Shown here: positions 1-10,014 of the stretch, piece by piece | Layout of the letters: every line of letters begins with the position of its first letter | Numbering within the stretch: the first letter of the stretch is position 1 | NCBI GenBank assembly: GCA_947069175.1 | Contig: CAMTDV010000030.1 | Location: forward strand, 94,483,916 to 94,547,915 | Direction: 5' to 3' | Length of the DNA stretch: 64,000 bases | Origin: Scalesia atractyloides | Taxonomy: Eukaryota; Streptophyta; Magnoliopsida; Asterales; Asteraceae | Translations under genes and position numbers: made by a program | The notes under the pieces: model-generated | The model's database searches: none | The model's input: the letters and a program-made list of their open reading frames with translations, nothing else | Told to the model about the DNA's origin: nothing

Positions 1-579
1 ACCCGTCAGATGCTGAATTAAAATTATGACCCATTAGGGGTGCACCTATTAAAGGTGTTAAAGTGATGTGTCGATTAATCATGATCCCGGCATAGTTTCC
101 GGGCTCTAAATGTATTATTAGCATGTAAAACTGATAACATGAAATTATTTATCCCAAGTTATTTATAAAACAAAGTACCACTGTGTACACTAAATATTTT
201 CGAAATGTTTTCAAAATGAGTCGGTTAAATGTATTTACCAGTGAAAACTGACGTATTTTCAAAAGACTAAGCGTAGGTAACAAGTATACGTAATTAGGCA
301 GGAAGTGCTCGGTGAAGCTTAAAAGGAATTGCAACCCTTGCTTAGAAGGCCTTAGTCTGTCAAGTTTCCTTTTGTATTCACATTTCGATCCGCCTGTGGA
401 TCTAGTTACAAGCGTTGTATTTATTATCTTGAACTTTGAACATTCAAACGTTTGTAATAGTAATTATCCAGACTTCCGCTGTGTTATATTGTATTGTGTG
501 GTAATGATGATATCAACTTACATCAGGATATTCCCCAACCGAGCCCACCGGGTTACACGTAGAAATTAGGGGTGTGACA
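1..579 (-). mobile_element. Terminal part of an LTR inserted in a Ty3 protease
   Basis: The stretch ends at 569-579 with GGGGTGTGACA, the reverse complement of the TGTCACACCCC terminus used by other LTRs in this window. The sequence directly beyond it (580 onward) is the protease part of a Ty3/gypsy element read on the minus strand, so the boundary is an insertion joint. The other end and the target duplication lie outside the window. No coding capacity is seen. Orientation is not certain because this terminus is nearly palindromic. Confidence 0.5.
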
Positions 580-735
580 GAAAGTCTTTGGATTTTAGTG
601 CGTTTACATTTTAAAACTTTTTCGAATTCTAACGATACAAAACAATTATCGGCACCAGTATCAAATAAACATGAAGCATAAATACCATTAACAAGGAACG
701 CACCATTGACAACATTGTTGTCATTTTATGCCTGG
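580..735 (-). pseudogene. Ty3/gypsy aspartic protease fragment
   Basis: Read on the minus strand this stretch is open and carries DTGAD at 648-662, the active-site signature of retroviral-type aspartic proteases, preceded by a short hydrophobic strand (SCLF) and followed by CFVSLEFEK. It lies downstream of gag in the same element and strand, as expected for gag-pro-pol order. The domain stops at 579, where an unrelated LTR end begins, so protease, reverse transcriptase and integrase continuation are absent here. It is a remnant and cannot be functional. Confidence 0.8.
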
Positions 736-803
736 CGATGGTTGAGGTTAAAGGCTCGTCCATGTGCAGCCTATTGTTGCTGCTGCTGAGGCTGTGGTGG
801 CTG

Positions 804-2010
804 TTACTGCTGCTGCGGCTCTTGTTTCACAGGCTTGTTTAGGCAGACATTACTGAAATGATTCGGATCACCGCACGTGTAACAGGGACGTGCCCTTGGA
901 GCTGGCGCTTGCTGATTGGCCTGAGGAGGAGCTGGTAAAGCTGGTGTTGCTAGGGCCTGAGGAGCTGACTGACGAGGGCCTGAACGGCAACTGACAATGA
1001 AGTGGCCGTAGATGTTACAGTTGGTGCAGAAGCAACAGTTGCCTCCAACTGCATGATGATAGGTGCATTTTGAGCACAAAGGATGCGGGCCAGTATACTC
1101 ACGCTTTGCTGGCAGTGCGTTTGGTGCTGCAGACTGGAGTGGCTGAGGGTTTTGCGGAGCGGTAAGAGCGAAGTTCTTGCCCGGGTTTTCTCTTTTGCGA
1201 CCTCGGCGGCTTGACTTTGACTCTCGTGACTGATCGGTAGGAGCTGCTGGTTCGGTGATAGCCTGGTTCGCGACCTTGCTGTTCTTAAAGCAACCAGACT
1301 GAACCCGTTTGTCATTGATCTCTGCGGCCAGCTAGTAGGTCTCCTCGATAGTAGCAGGGTGTGCTGCTTGAACAAAGTCATGACGCAATCGGGCAGAGCG
1401 TTGATGTACTTCTTGATTGCTTTCTCGGTCGTGTCCACTTGACCGGGACAGATGATGCTCAACTGTTTGAATCGAGCCGTTAAACCAACATTGTTGGGTC
1501 CATCTTACTTAATTCTCCAAAATTCATTCTCTAACTTCTGGATCTCATGAGGTGGGCAGAACTCTTTGATCATTAATTCCTTAAGTTCTTCCCATGCGAG
1601 TCCGTAGGCTTCATCGTTTCCCCTCCTGTTACGCTCCGTAGTCTACCAGTCGAGAGCCCTGGACTGGAAAACGCCGGAAGCGTTAATAGTGCGAAGGGGT
1701 TCGGGATACCCACTCTGACGGAATGTGACCTCGATAGCATCGAACCAGTGGAACATGGCACTGGATCCTTCGGTGCCTGAGAATGTGAGGGGTCCACAAG
1801 CTTTGAACTGTTTAAACTGAAGGATGTCTTGGGCGGGTCGGCTTTGGAGTCCACAAAAGTGTTGCTGGTGGCAACTTGAATCTCACTGAAGATTTGAGGG
1901 ATCACTTTGGCCATTTCCTTGGCCACTAGTGATGCGATGCGCTTGTCAGCTTGGCTGCGCTGATGGTTCCCATTGAAGACATCTACATTGAATGATTCGA
2001 TTGGATGAGA
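804..2010 (-). pseudogene. Ty3/gypsy gag, broken
   Basis: Minus-strand gag polyprotein gene in pieces. An N-terminal helical part (RIASLVAKEMAKVIPQIFSE) lies near 1860-1960. A capsid-like core follows in another frame near 1680-1805 (LTFSGTEGSSAMFHWFDAIE). Two canonical CX2CX4HX4C zinc knuckles lie at 987-1028 (CTNCNIYGHFIVSC) and 843-884 (CYTCGDPNHFSNVC), followed by a Q-rich tail. The reading frame changes at least twice, so no single protein can be made. Gag proteins package the RNA of LTR retrotransposons; the PBS upstream and protease downstream on the same strand fit. Which Ty3 lineage it belongs to cannot be told without the missing pol. Confidence 0.85.
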
Positions 2011-3245
2011 TTCGATTATAATTCGTTTATGTTTAAAATATTTATTATTATTATTATTCATACAAGGCACATAAACACGTAGGCAAGTAAACACGTAGGC
2101 AGGCAAACACGTAGGCACATCAGCACATAGCACGTAAGCACGTAATCACATAATTCACGTAAGCATATACTTTGCACGTATTCACCTTCTTATAAGTAAA
2201 GCGTAGTGTGTTCGAGATGCGATATATATAAGCGAGTAATACCGTGCATGAGGCACACATGCCCTCATAGGCGTAAGCGAGTCGAGAGATTAGTTTGGTT
2301 GGTGTATTAATTAGCGTTTTAGGTTACGAGAGCTGTGCGAGTTGTGCATATATCGATGGAGCGTAAAAGCGATGAATCGAGAAATCGATAAAGTGAGAAA
2401 TCGAATAAAGCGAAAATTATCAAAATTTAAACACATAAATAATAATAAACTTGATGATGCGTAAAATCAACGATTATAGGCTTAAATCAATTGGGATCGT
2501 CCTGGGTTTTGAAACGTTGACTACCCAAAGTGATTCAAAAATTCTCTGAGTCCAGACACACGATTTGGCCTAATAGACAAATGCTCTCGCCATACAACGG
2601 TTAACGCCATTTATCCTTCCAGTTACGTCGTGTTCCGAGTCATCGAAATAATCAAGACTTTTGGTGAGATTGAAAATCGAGGAACGGAACTAGTTACTAA
2701 GATGCAGGTTTCACCCCTAACTTAACAACATCATTCCTAGTTATGGTTATGCTCACCGATCAAGTCAGGAGTTCCACTAGATAGAAATGGAGATTTTCGT
2801 CGAGGTTTGGATATCACTCCTAACTCAACGAAGGTATCTCGTGCGAGAGAATGCGCGGAGTGAATAATCTTATCGAGAGTTCTCGATTTTCACACCTATT
2901 CTCGACTTTATCACTCGTTTTGTGTGATACGAGCGTTCTTCAGCGTGCGTTGTGGTTGCTTTAGGAAAAGCAATGTTTAGAAGTTCGTGCTGGAGGATGC
3001 TGATCAAGTTCGGGCGAACTTGGCATCAAACCAATGTCAAGTTCGAGCGGACTTGTTGATCCTAGCGAACTTGTTTAGCTATGATGGGACAGGCAAGTTC
3101 GAGCGAACTTGTCACCCCAAGTTTGGGCAAACTTGTCTGTTCGTATGAGTTTTTAGCGTTAATCGATGCGTAACGGTCTGATTTGGTATACTAACTATAG
3201 TCTAAGGCAAAACATGGCAATTCTACCTAATTTCCCTATAGTTAT
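2011..3245 (-). other. Untranslated leader of the Ty3 element
   Basis: About 1.2 kb between the primer-binding site and gag without recognisable protein. It holds repeats of short words such as gcgatgcg, cacgtaggca (2079-2118) and, at 3004-3136, a cluster of palindromes of the type AAGTTCGNNCGAACTT. The spacing fits a long plant Ty3 5' leader on the minus strand. Confidence 0.5.
3004..3136. repeat. Cluster of AAGTTCG..CGAACTT palindromes (left)
   Basis: Palindromes of about 18-20 bp occur at 3005-3023, 3036-3055, 3093-3111 and 3118-3136, with a half site at 3064-3073. Each is CAAGTTCG-2 nt-CGAACTTG or a one- to two-base variant. Because arms are self-complementary they could be dyad protein-binding sites or hairpins in the leader RNA. 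Confidence 0.8.
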
Positions 3246-3259
3246 GGCTCTGATATCAA
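3246..3259 (-). other. Primer-binding site (initiator tRNA-Met type)
   Basis: The minus strand reads TTGATATCAGAGCC two bases after the LTR end. The intact plant PBS complementary to initiator tRNA-Met is TGGTATCAGAGCC, so this copy has a G-to-A change. It sets the element direction as minus and the neighbouring 3262-6283 sequence as its 5' LTR. Confidence 0.8.
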
Positions 3260-3980
3260 TCTGTCACACCCCAACCAATGGCGGAAACATCGGGGTAGTG
3301 GCACTAGGCGAATCAGATTGATCAAGAGATTCCATAACGATCATTTTAAAGACAATAATCAACATTTAATATCCCATACTATCAAACTCATACAATCTTC
3401 AAATAATCATTACATTTCAAAATAATCTCTTAAACATAAAACCCGATCCGATCTTCCCTAGATTTATTACAAGATATTAAGGCAAAACCTAACACTAAGC
3501 ATCCAAGCTAAAGTTCTCAACATGCCACATATGTTAAAATAAAACATCAATACAATTAAGTAAAGGTGAGCATACGAGTTTTACATATAATATAGATATA
3601 AAAGCGTTTAGCATACACCGCATGACATACGCAATAGTTGTGAATGATGTAACTACTTAGATTCATGCAAACCAACAAACCGCGATTGATCGAGGCATGC
3701 AAACAAGTGTTCACATCCTAAAGAGAAAACAAATGAGAAATAAAAATGCGAGCCTTAACAACCCCGGGCCTCCGGGTGGCGGGTCAACCTCTAGTATACT
3801 ATCATCCGTCAAAAACCGGATTTACCAAACCCGCTCCGTTTATTAACCGAACAATCAGTTAAAAATTTCGTTGCGTATTTAATGCCCAAATTAATTTTAA
3901 ACGATACATAATTAATAAGTATTTTGGAATATATAATTTATATTTGAAAAAGTATTTAAAATAAGGAAATAAAAATAAAA

Positions 3981-4062
3981 GGCTGCTGCAGGGTTTCGAA
4001 CCCGGTCAGCCAGCGAATTCAGCAACGCCTTAACTTCCAACCAAACAACCACTGCGCCACTT
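3981..4062 (-). other. tRNA-like module, Leu/Ser type, in LTR
   Basis: On the minus strand, GTGGCGCAGTGGTTG resembles the A box/D-arm of class II tRNAs and GGGTTCGAAACCC is a good B box/T-arm. The two are about 55 nt apart, as in a tRNA with a long variable arm. The acceptor stem does not pair well, so it is not called a tRNA gene. The same module sits at the equivalent place of the second LTR copy (61617-61697). Confidence 0.6.
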
Positions 4063-4320
4063 GTGTTTCTTGTTCATTAATGGAAACAATTAATACATAT
4101 CATAAGTCTCGAATTCAAAACCGACGCGCCTAATTGCAGTCGTCGGAAATCCCGACGATCTCGCCAAGATTGGACGGTTTCTTCAGTTTTGACCGAAGCC
4201 TTAACTACTACATCGGTTATAACCGACGTCTGAACCCGCGACGCAAGTCATAACCGCCGGAAAACTTATTGACCGACGAATCAAGATGGAAAACGGACTA
4301 AATACGTCGATGTTCTGCCC

Positions 4321-4328
4321 TATAAATA
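4321..4328 (+). promoter_or_regulatory. TATA-like box inside the LTR, plus strand
   Basis: CCTATAAATACC in a GC-richer setting, followed by a CCGG-rich leader-like stretch (4330-4590). The second LTR copy keeps TATAAAT at 61961-61967 with the same downstream pattern. The strand is opposite to the gag strand, so this would be an antisense promoter; that is inference. Confidence 0.4.
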
Positions 4329-4764
4329 CCCCCTCTAACCTCTGTTAGCTTTTTCGCTCACAATCACACTCTTTCCCGACATAATTTCACTCGCCGGAGA
4401 ACTTCTGCAACTCGCCGGAAAACCGAGCCTTTCACCTCTGTGCCTTACTGAACACCCAGAGCTCATACCGAAGCCACCCACACTCACCTCAAGCTCGCTG
4501 AAGACTCTCTGCCGCAAGACACACGTCGCCGGAACAACCTGCTGACATCGGAGTTTCGCCGGCGAAACAGAGGAGCCCTGTTCGGTATACCTTACACTTA
4601 ATCTCTCATTCTTTTTATTTATCGCACATGTAATTAATCACAACACACTAAGGAACATGATTTAAAATCGTTGAACCAGTCAGACACCGATTCTGTTTAA
4701 GTCTAACGAAGAAGACGAAGTTTCAATTGTCTATAAGTTTAATTTAAATCAAGATATATCTCGG

Positions 4765-4873
4765 GTTAGACACACAGTCCAGCGGTGGACTGTGTGCACA
4801 TAAAACACGCTTACGTCCCGAGTTCGATTCTTGTCCCACGCACACTCGCCTTAATAAAAATGTTCCTTTTTTT
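4765..4873 (+). other. tRNA-like Pol III cassette 1
   Basis: GTTAGACACACAGTCCAG starts the unit. CACACAGTCCA and TGGACTGTGTG (4771-4796) form an 11-bp stem with a 4-nt loop overlapping an A-box-like AGTCCAGCGG. A B-box-like GAGTTCGATTC lies at 4820-4830 and a run of seven T at 4867-4873 could terminate Pol III. The acceptor and anticodon arms are not recognisable, so it is tRNA-derived rather than a tRNA gene. Confidence 0.6.
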
Positions 4874-4933
4874 AACCGAACCGGATTCACTGCAATAGAT
4901 GTTAAGTTTAATAAAAACCGGAATAATAACCAA

Positions 4934-5035
4934 GATAGACACACAGTCCAGTGGTGGACTGTGTGAACGTTTAATCACACGTCACGAGTTCGAGTCCGGA
5001 CTACCGCACCGGTCCGGACAATTATCAAACTTTTT
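4934..5035 (+). other. tRNA-like Pol III cassette 2
   Basis: Same design as the unit 170 bp upstream: ATAGACACACAGTCCAG, the 11-bp stem with loop GTGG, B box GAGTTCGAGTCC at 4986-4997 and five T at 5031-5035. The B box is the closest of the four to the GGTTCGANTCC consensus. Confidence 0.6.
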
Positions 5036-5101
5036 ATATAAGGCAGAAATGAAATAATGTAGTTTGTATATAAGTATAATAAAAATCAGATTATTTAACA
5101 A

Positions 5102-5204
5102 GTTAGACACACAGTCCAGCGGTGGACTGTGTGTTAACCTAAACCACAGGTCCCGGGTTCGAGACCTGCGGAGAACACCGGTTCGATGCATTAAAATCGT
5201 TTTT
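5102..5204 (+). other. tRNA-like Pol III cassette 3
   Basis: GTTAGACACACAGTCCAG, the same 11-bp stem, then GGGTTCGAGACC (5155-5166) as B box, flanked by CAGGTC and GACCTG, which can pair. Five T at 5200-5204 follow. It is the nearest relative of cassette 2' of the second LTR copy at 62716. Confidence 0.6.
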
Positions 5205-5270
5205 AAAATAAATGATTTTCGGTTTAATTCAATTAGTATATAAATATAATTAAAAACAGAAATATTTCAG

Positions 5271-5419
5271 GTTAGACACGTAGCTCAGTTGGTAGAGCTG
5301 CGTGCACGCGAACGGGAGGTCTCGGGTTCGAGCCTCACCCGGCGCACACAATTACACAGCCTGACCGGTCAACAAGTCAACGGTCAACGGTCAACGGTCG
5401 CAAAAAGTCAACATTTTTT
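5271..5419 (+). other. tRNA-like Pol III cassette 4 (most tRNA-like)
   Basis: The A-box region TAGCTCAGTTGGTAGAGC (5281-5298) is what many real tRNAs, such as tRNA-Lys, carry as D-arm. B box GGGTTCGAGCC lies at 5324-5334, 26 nt later, roughly the spacing of class I tRNAs. CACG and CGTG extend the D-stem to about 10 bp, as in the other cassettes. Six T follow at 5414-5419. The anticodon arm is not tRNA-like. Confidence 0.65.
5366..5411 (-). promoter_or_regulatory. W-box-like array in LTR
   Basis: Five GTCAA words (5368, 5376, 5383, 5390, 5407) read TTGAC on the minus strand, several as TTGACC, the core bound by WRKY factors. Minus is the transcription strand of this LTR as set by PBS and gag. 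The second LTR copy has a similar tract at 62980-63028. Confidence 0.5.
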
Positions 5420-6283
5420 ATTATTTTTATTTATTTATTTTATTTAAAAATCAATTAAAAATACTTAAAAATAACATTTTTAAGGTTAGAAAATAGCCTT
5501 AAACTCACAAAAATATATCCAATCATCCTACTAAAATGGATTAATAAAATCCGCTTATTTACCAAACCATTATGTTATTATCTAGGTTAGTTTCACTCGT
5601 GGTTAAATCCAACTTCGTGCGTATTCATCATCATCAACCGAACGCACCCAATGTGAGTGAATCTTACAACTCCCCTTTTTAATTACACGTTTTGGGGTGT
5701 GTCATGTGTCACAAAAATTAAATCGTTTATTTAAACTTGTGCCATACCATATTGTGATCTAAACTTAGAATGTATATATTGTTTGTAGTTATGTATTTCA
5801 TATTGTCAAGTTATATGCATTTCATTCATTAGGCCCATCAGTTCCTCGTGGGAGACGAGTTGAGCAACGCGTGCCTCAAAACAATCCATTATTGTATGTA
5901 TGTGCATTATCTAATGATTAAGTGTTTTGTGATTAAGTTTACATCTATATTTGCTCATATGTGGTTGTGCACTTTATTTTATAATCAATTAAATAAACTT
6001 GTTCAAATGTTTTTCATAGGATTCACTCGCCAACTTTTTGTTGATCCAAAAACCATTTTTACACATGATACAGGTGAACAGGATGAAGCAAGGAAAACAT
6101 AGGAAATGCCTTAGAAGAAAACAATGAAGTCTAGAATGATGTTTAGGACATGATGTAATTATGATTGTATGTTCCCTTTAAATTGTAATAATGAATATGA
6201 AATGTTATAATAAATGTCATGAGCTTTGATGATAACCCAATCATGCCCCGATCACCTTTTCCACTGCGGGTCGGGGTGTGACA

Positions 6284-7880
6284 TGCGCTTTTTAGAGGGA
6301 TTCAGGATCTGCGAGGAGTTGCGGAGAGTGCCGGATCAGCCTGTAAGCGAACAGAAGTGCATCAGTCTTCCGAAATTCTGAAACGGTTAAGTTTGGATTG
6401 GGCAGAGGACAAGTTCGGGTGAACTTGTATGTTTCCATACAAGTTCGGGCGAACTTGTGAAAACCTATTGAGTTATGAGGCAAGTTCGGGTGAACTTGTA
6501 AGGTTTGCTAACTGGGGAGGACAAGTTCGGGCGAACTTGTCTAATTCTCTTGAGAATTGGACAGAGTTCGGGCGAACTTGTGCCATTTTTGAAGATTTGA
6601 CGTGGGAGACCAAGTTCGGGCGAACTTAGTCACCAACCTGGTGACAAGTTCGAGCGAACTTGGTGTAGTCCGAGCGAACTTGATGGTTTTGGCATCCAAA
6701 TCATGCGTTTTTGCGCCGTTTGCTGGGGAAATCGAGTGCTCATCCCTCCAACCTTAAACCACTGAGTAAAACTTAGGATGGAGAGGTCTTTTGGAGTGAG
6801 TTTAGCCATTTTACAGAAACTCGGACTAATCCGGGCGAACTTGATGGTTCGTACGGGTTAGTCCAGCTTGTGTAAAGTGACGATTTCGTCCTTGTGCTTC
6901 GGACCTGAGATCTTGCTTGACAACGCCTCGTTCCACTCAAAAGTGAATGAAACATACGTCATTAGTCCGAATATTGTGTGAAAATCGATGGTTTAAAGGT
7001 TTTACTCAGATCTAAGAATAGATCTGAGTGAAAAAGAGAAGTTTTGTATAAAAAGATGAAGATTTCGTAAAACATAAGAGATTTGATGAAAACGAATGCA
7101 AAGTCTTGTGCAAAATCGTTGTAAAACGTTGTTGTTGTTGTTGAAATCGGGTTGAATCTTACTTAGAAAACAAAGGGTTTCGAGTTTTGAGAGCTCCGGG
7201 CGAACTTGCAGCAAGTTCAAATGAGAGAATGAAGCTGAGTATTTTTAGGTGGAGGTGAGAATGTGAGGGCAGACAACAAGTTCGAGCGAACTTGTATGTT
7301 CTGAGTTATATTGAGAACAAGTCCGGGCGGACTTGTTGGAAAATAGATTTCTTTGTACACCAAACAAGTTCGGGCGAACTTGTACTATACAAGTTCGGCC
7401 GAACTGACCTAGTGGCCAAGTTTTGCTTGATTATTTCGCGTTACGAGTTTGTTCGGTGATTCAGTTCGTATTAGATAGATATATTAAGCGTTATAATTAT
7501 TATAATAGTGCGATTTCGCGATTCGATCGTGTGAGAGCATTGCAATAGCAATTATAACCATATCATAAACATACATATCACACATAAAACATAGTTCACA
7601 TAATTAACTGGGATTTGCGATGCGATGAGATAAGCGATGCGATGGCACAAGTGTTTATTAAACAATAACACACTCGGCTCGTGTAGTAGCGTAATTAGTT
7701 GTGATTGCGATTAGGTTAGCGATGCGTTTAGTAAACGATTAGATGTGATATAACTGTAAACTAACATAATTTAATTAACATAACTTTCTTATAATTCGAA
7801 TCTCGGGATTACAAAAGATAGATACAACGATAATAAAAGAAAAAGATAACGACGAAAATTTGGAGTTGTTACATAAGTAC
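6284..7880. repeat. Leader-like repeat region with palindrome array (right)
   Basis: No gene is seen. At 6410-7405 at least a dozen CAAGTTCGGGCGAACTTG-type palindromes occur, for example 6410-6429, 6439-6458, 6481-6500, 6519-6541, 6563-6581, 6611-6630, 6642-6661, 7269-7294, 7319-7337 and 7362-7382. Between 7440 and 7760 short gcgatgcgat words recur, as at 2200-2450. This matches the leader left of the LTR, so it is probably leader of a second element of the same family. 7005-7031 holds a perfect 12-bp dyad (ACTCAGATCTAA). Confidence 0.5.
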
Positions 7881-8041
7881 TTAACCACATTTAAGTGTTT
7901 TTATTAATCTTAAATAGTCTTAGTGCTTTATATATATTTATAATGATGACTTTTAATATTAAACATGGTTATTTACTCTTTTAAGTTTTAGATTTCAGAA
8001 TTCATTTCCGGAAACAAAAAGATAAAAACAACCAATAAGTA

Positions 8042-8226
8042 AAAAAAAAATGGTAAATGTACGGTACCCATGACCGTTGAAGGGTTCTCCCTCCCCAAGC
8101 TAGCTTAGCCCCATAGCTGCCTGGCGGTTACTACCCAGCAGGATTATTCGGGCCGTGCTGGACTCGAACTCGCGTCCTCCCGTTTGGAATGGGTGAGGCT
8201 GGTCACTGGGCTGACACCCCGTGGTT
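8042..8226 (-). mobile_element. tRNA-derived SINE with T-tail
   Basis: Flanked by a perfect 15-bp target duplication AACAACCAATAAGTA at 8027-8041 and 8227-8241. On the minus strand the 185-bp body begins with A-box-like GTCAGCCCAGTGACC, then B box GCGAGTTCGAGTCC, and ends in a T run (plus-strand A9). Length, tRNA head and T-tail resemble the plant Au-SINE group; family assignment is inference. Confidence 0.8.
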
Positions 8227-8239
8227 AACAACCAATAAG

Positions 8240-8849
8240 TAGAGGTGCACAAAAAACTTGTACTCAGAATCGTACCCGATAAAAAATCCGAAACCGTTAT
8301 TTTTGTACCCGGGTATTGTATACTCGTAACCGAACCCGACCCTACCCGTAAGGTTTGGATATGGTATACATTTTGAGCTCAATACCCGTAACCGACCATA
8401 CCCTATTCCAGAACCAGGTTATACTCTATACCCGATAGAATACCCGGAATTTTTAAGGTATATTTTTATGTTTACTTTGCAACTTTTATATTTAAGTTTT
8501 TAAAAAATACATATTATAAAACAAATAATTTGTATTTGAGTGAATTTATGTTGTTGTAATTTCTTTTTAATTACTTTTACATATTACAAACCAAATATAA
8601 TTTCCAAACGCATTTATTTTTACGTAAAATAAAAAATGATGCAGGGATATCAGATATTATTTTATAATTATTTGAATTCATATCATATAAATAGGATGTC
8701 TATGGATTTTGTTTAGATCGTTTTTTAGATATTGAATATTGTAAATTGTAAAAGACACATTTTAAGGTCTCTTCGAGCCATTCGGCTCATTTTATTGGTC
8801 TTTGATTACTAATTGTTCTTGAGTCATTTGAATACTTTCGTAACTGCAT

Positions 8850-8898
<49 letters not shown>

Positions 8899-9127
8899 AA
8901 AATCGGGTATTAATACCCAGATCCATAACTGGTTCCAAAACCCGGTTACATCCGAACCCAATTATACCCTACCCAGGTACATAGGGTATGACTTTTCTCT
9001 TTCAATACCCGTACCCGAACCCTACCTGGTTTCTCTTAATACCCGATTTTTCAATACCCAATCATACCTGGAACCGATTCCATACCCGGAACCGGGTATT
9101 AACAAAAACCTGATTTGTGCACCTCTA
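8240..9127. mobile_element. hAT-type non-autonomous element 1
   Basis: Ends TAGAGGTGCACAAA and TTTGTGCACCTCTA form terminal inverted repeats. Flanking 8-bp duplications are CCAATAAG (8232-8239) and CCCATAAG (9128-9135), one mismatch. The inside is built of degenerate ACCCGGTT / GGGTATT words in both orientations and a TA microsatellite; no transposase. Confidence 0.8.
8852..8895. repeat. (TA)n microsatellite
   Basis: Uninterrupted TA repeat of about 22 units inside the hAT-type element. Confidence 0.95.
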
Positions 9128-9135
9128 CCCATAAG

Positions 9136-9995
9136 TAGTGGTGCACAAATCGGGTTTTTTGAATACCAGGTTCTGGGTATGGAACCGGGTTCAGGTACAA
9201 TCGGGTTTTATAAAATCGGGTATTGACAATACCCGGGTCGGGTCCGGGTTTTATACAAAAAATGTATACCCTATATACTCGGGTTCGGGTAGGGTCCGGG
9301 TTGGGTTTTCCAATACCCGGGTATTATAATACCTTATTTCCAGGTTCGGGTAGGGTCGGGTATGGATCGTGTTGGGTTCGGGTATGGATCGGGTTTGGTT
9401 CGGGTATGCCTCGGGTATTCATTTTTTTGCATACAACATAGAAATATAAAATGCAAAACCTTTTTATTTCATAAACATAGAAATACATGACACCTAAATA
9501 ATCATATAACCGGGTCGAATAAGATGATGAACATAGATAGCTTCGAATAACTTGATCGTCTCCGTTTATTGTTCATCTCGAGGATAACACATGCAGTTAA
9601 ACCAAACATCAAAGACCATTTTTATAGGGTATAGAGATACAATGTAAACCAAAAAATGGTCAAAATACTCTTTCTAACTGCTATATAGCCGTTACCAAGG
9701 TACAAAACTCGAAAAAACACAAAAAAAAATGAAAAAACCTGAACAAGGTATTGGAAAACCGGACCGAGTATTGAAAAAACCGGGTTTCGGGTTCGGGTTG
9801 AAACTGAGTATTCGTAAAACCCGGGTTGAAAACGGGTATAAAAAACCCGGTTCCGGGTTTGGGTTTTATAACAGAAATGCATTCCCGACCCCTACCCTAT
9901 GGGTAGGGTAGGGTCGAGTTCCGGTATAAAAAACCCGGGTTTTATAATACCCGGTTCTTGGTTTTTTTCGGGTCCGGGTTTTTTGTGCACCACTA
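9136..9995. mobile_element. hAT-type non-autonomous element 2
   Basis: TAGTGGTGCACAAA at the left and TTTTGTGCACCACTA at the right are inverted repeats. Both flanks carry CCCATAAG (9128-9135 and 9996-10003), a perfect 8-bp target duplication, and the left one is shared with the right flank of element 1. The interior is again CGGGTTCGGGT-type low-complexity sequence with opposite polarity in the two halves. No transposase. Confidence 0.85.
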
Positions 9996-10014
9996 CCCAT
10001 AAGTCAAGTTCTGG

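Larger units (their letters stand above)
3262..6283 (-). mobile_element. 3.0-kb LTR of a Ty3/gypsy element
   Basis: The block starts TGTCACACCCC (3262) and ends GGGGTGTGACA (6283), an 11-bp terminal inverted repeat. A PBS lies just outside at 3246-3259 and gag lies further left on the minus strand, so this is the 5' LTR of a minus-strand element, about 3022 bp and unusually long. About 2.5 kb of it is matched by a diverged second copy at 61440-64000 in the same orientation: the tRNA-like module, the CGTCGGAAATCCCGACGA dyad, the cassette array, the GGTCAACGGTCAAC tract and the right-hand end all recur in the same order. No long ORF is present. Confidence 0.8.

Noticed and set aside
5271..5347. 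Functional tRNA gene
   Set aside because: A and B boxes are good but the acceptor and anticodon stems do not form, and the unit is one of a tandem series in an LTR.
6410..7405. CRISPR array
   Set aside because: Repeats are palindromes with irregular spacing in a plant retroelement leader; spacers are not of uniform length.
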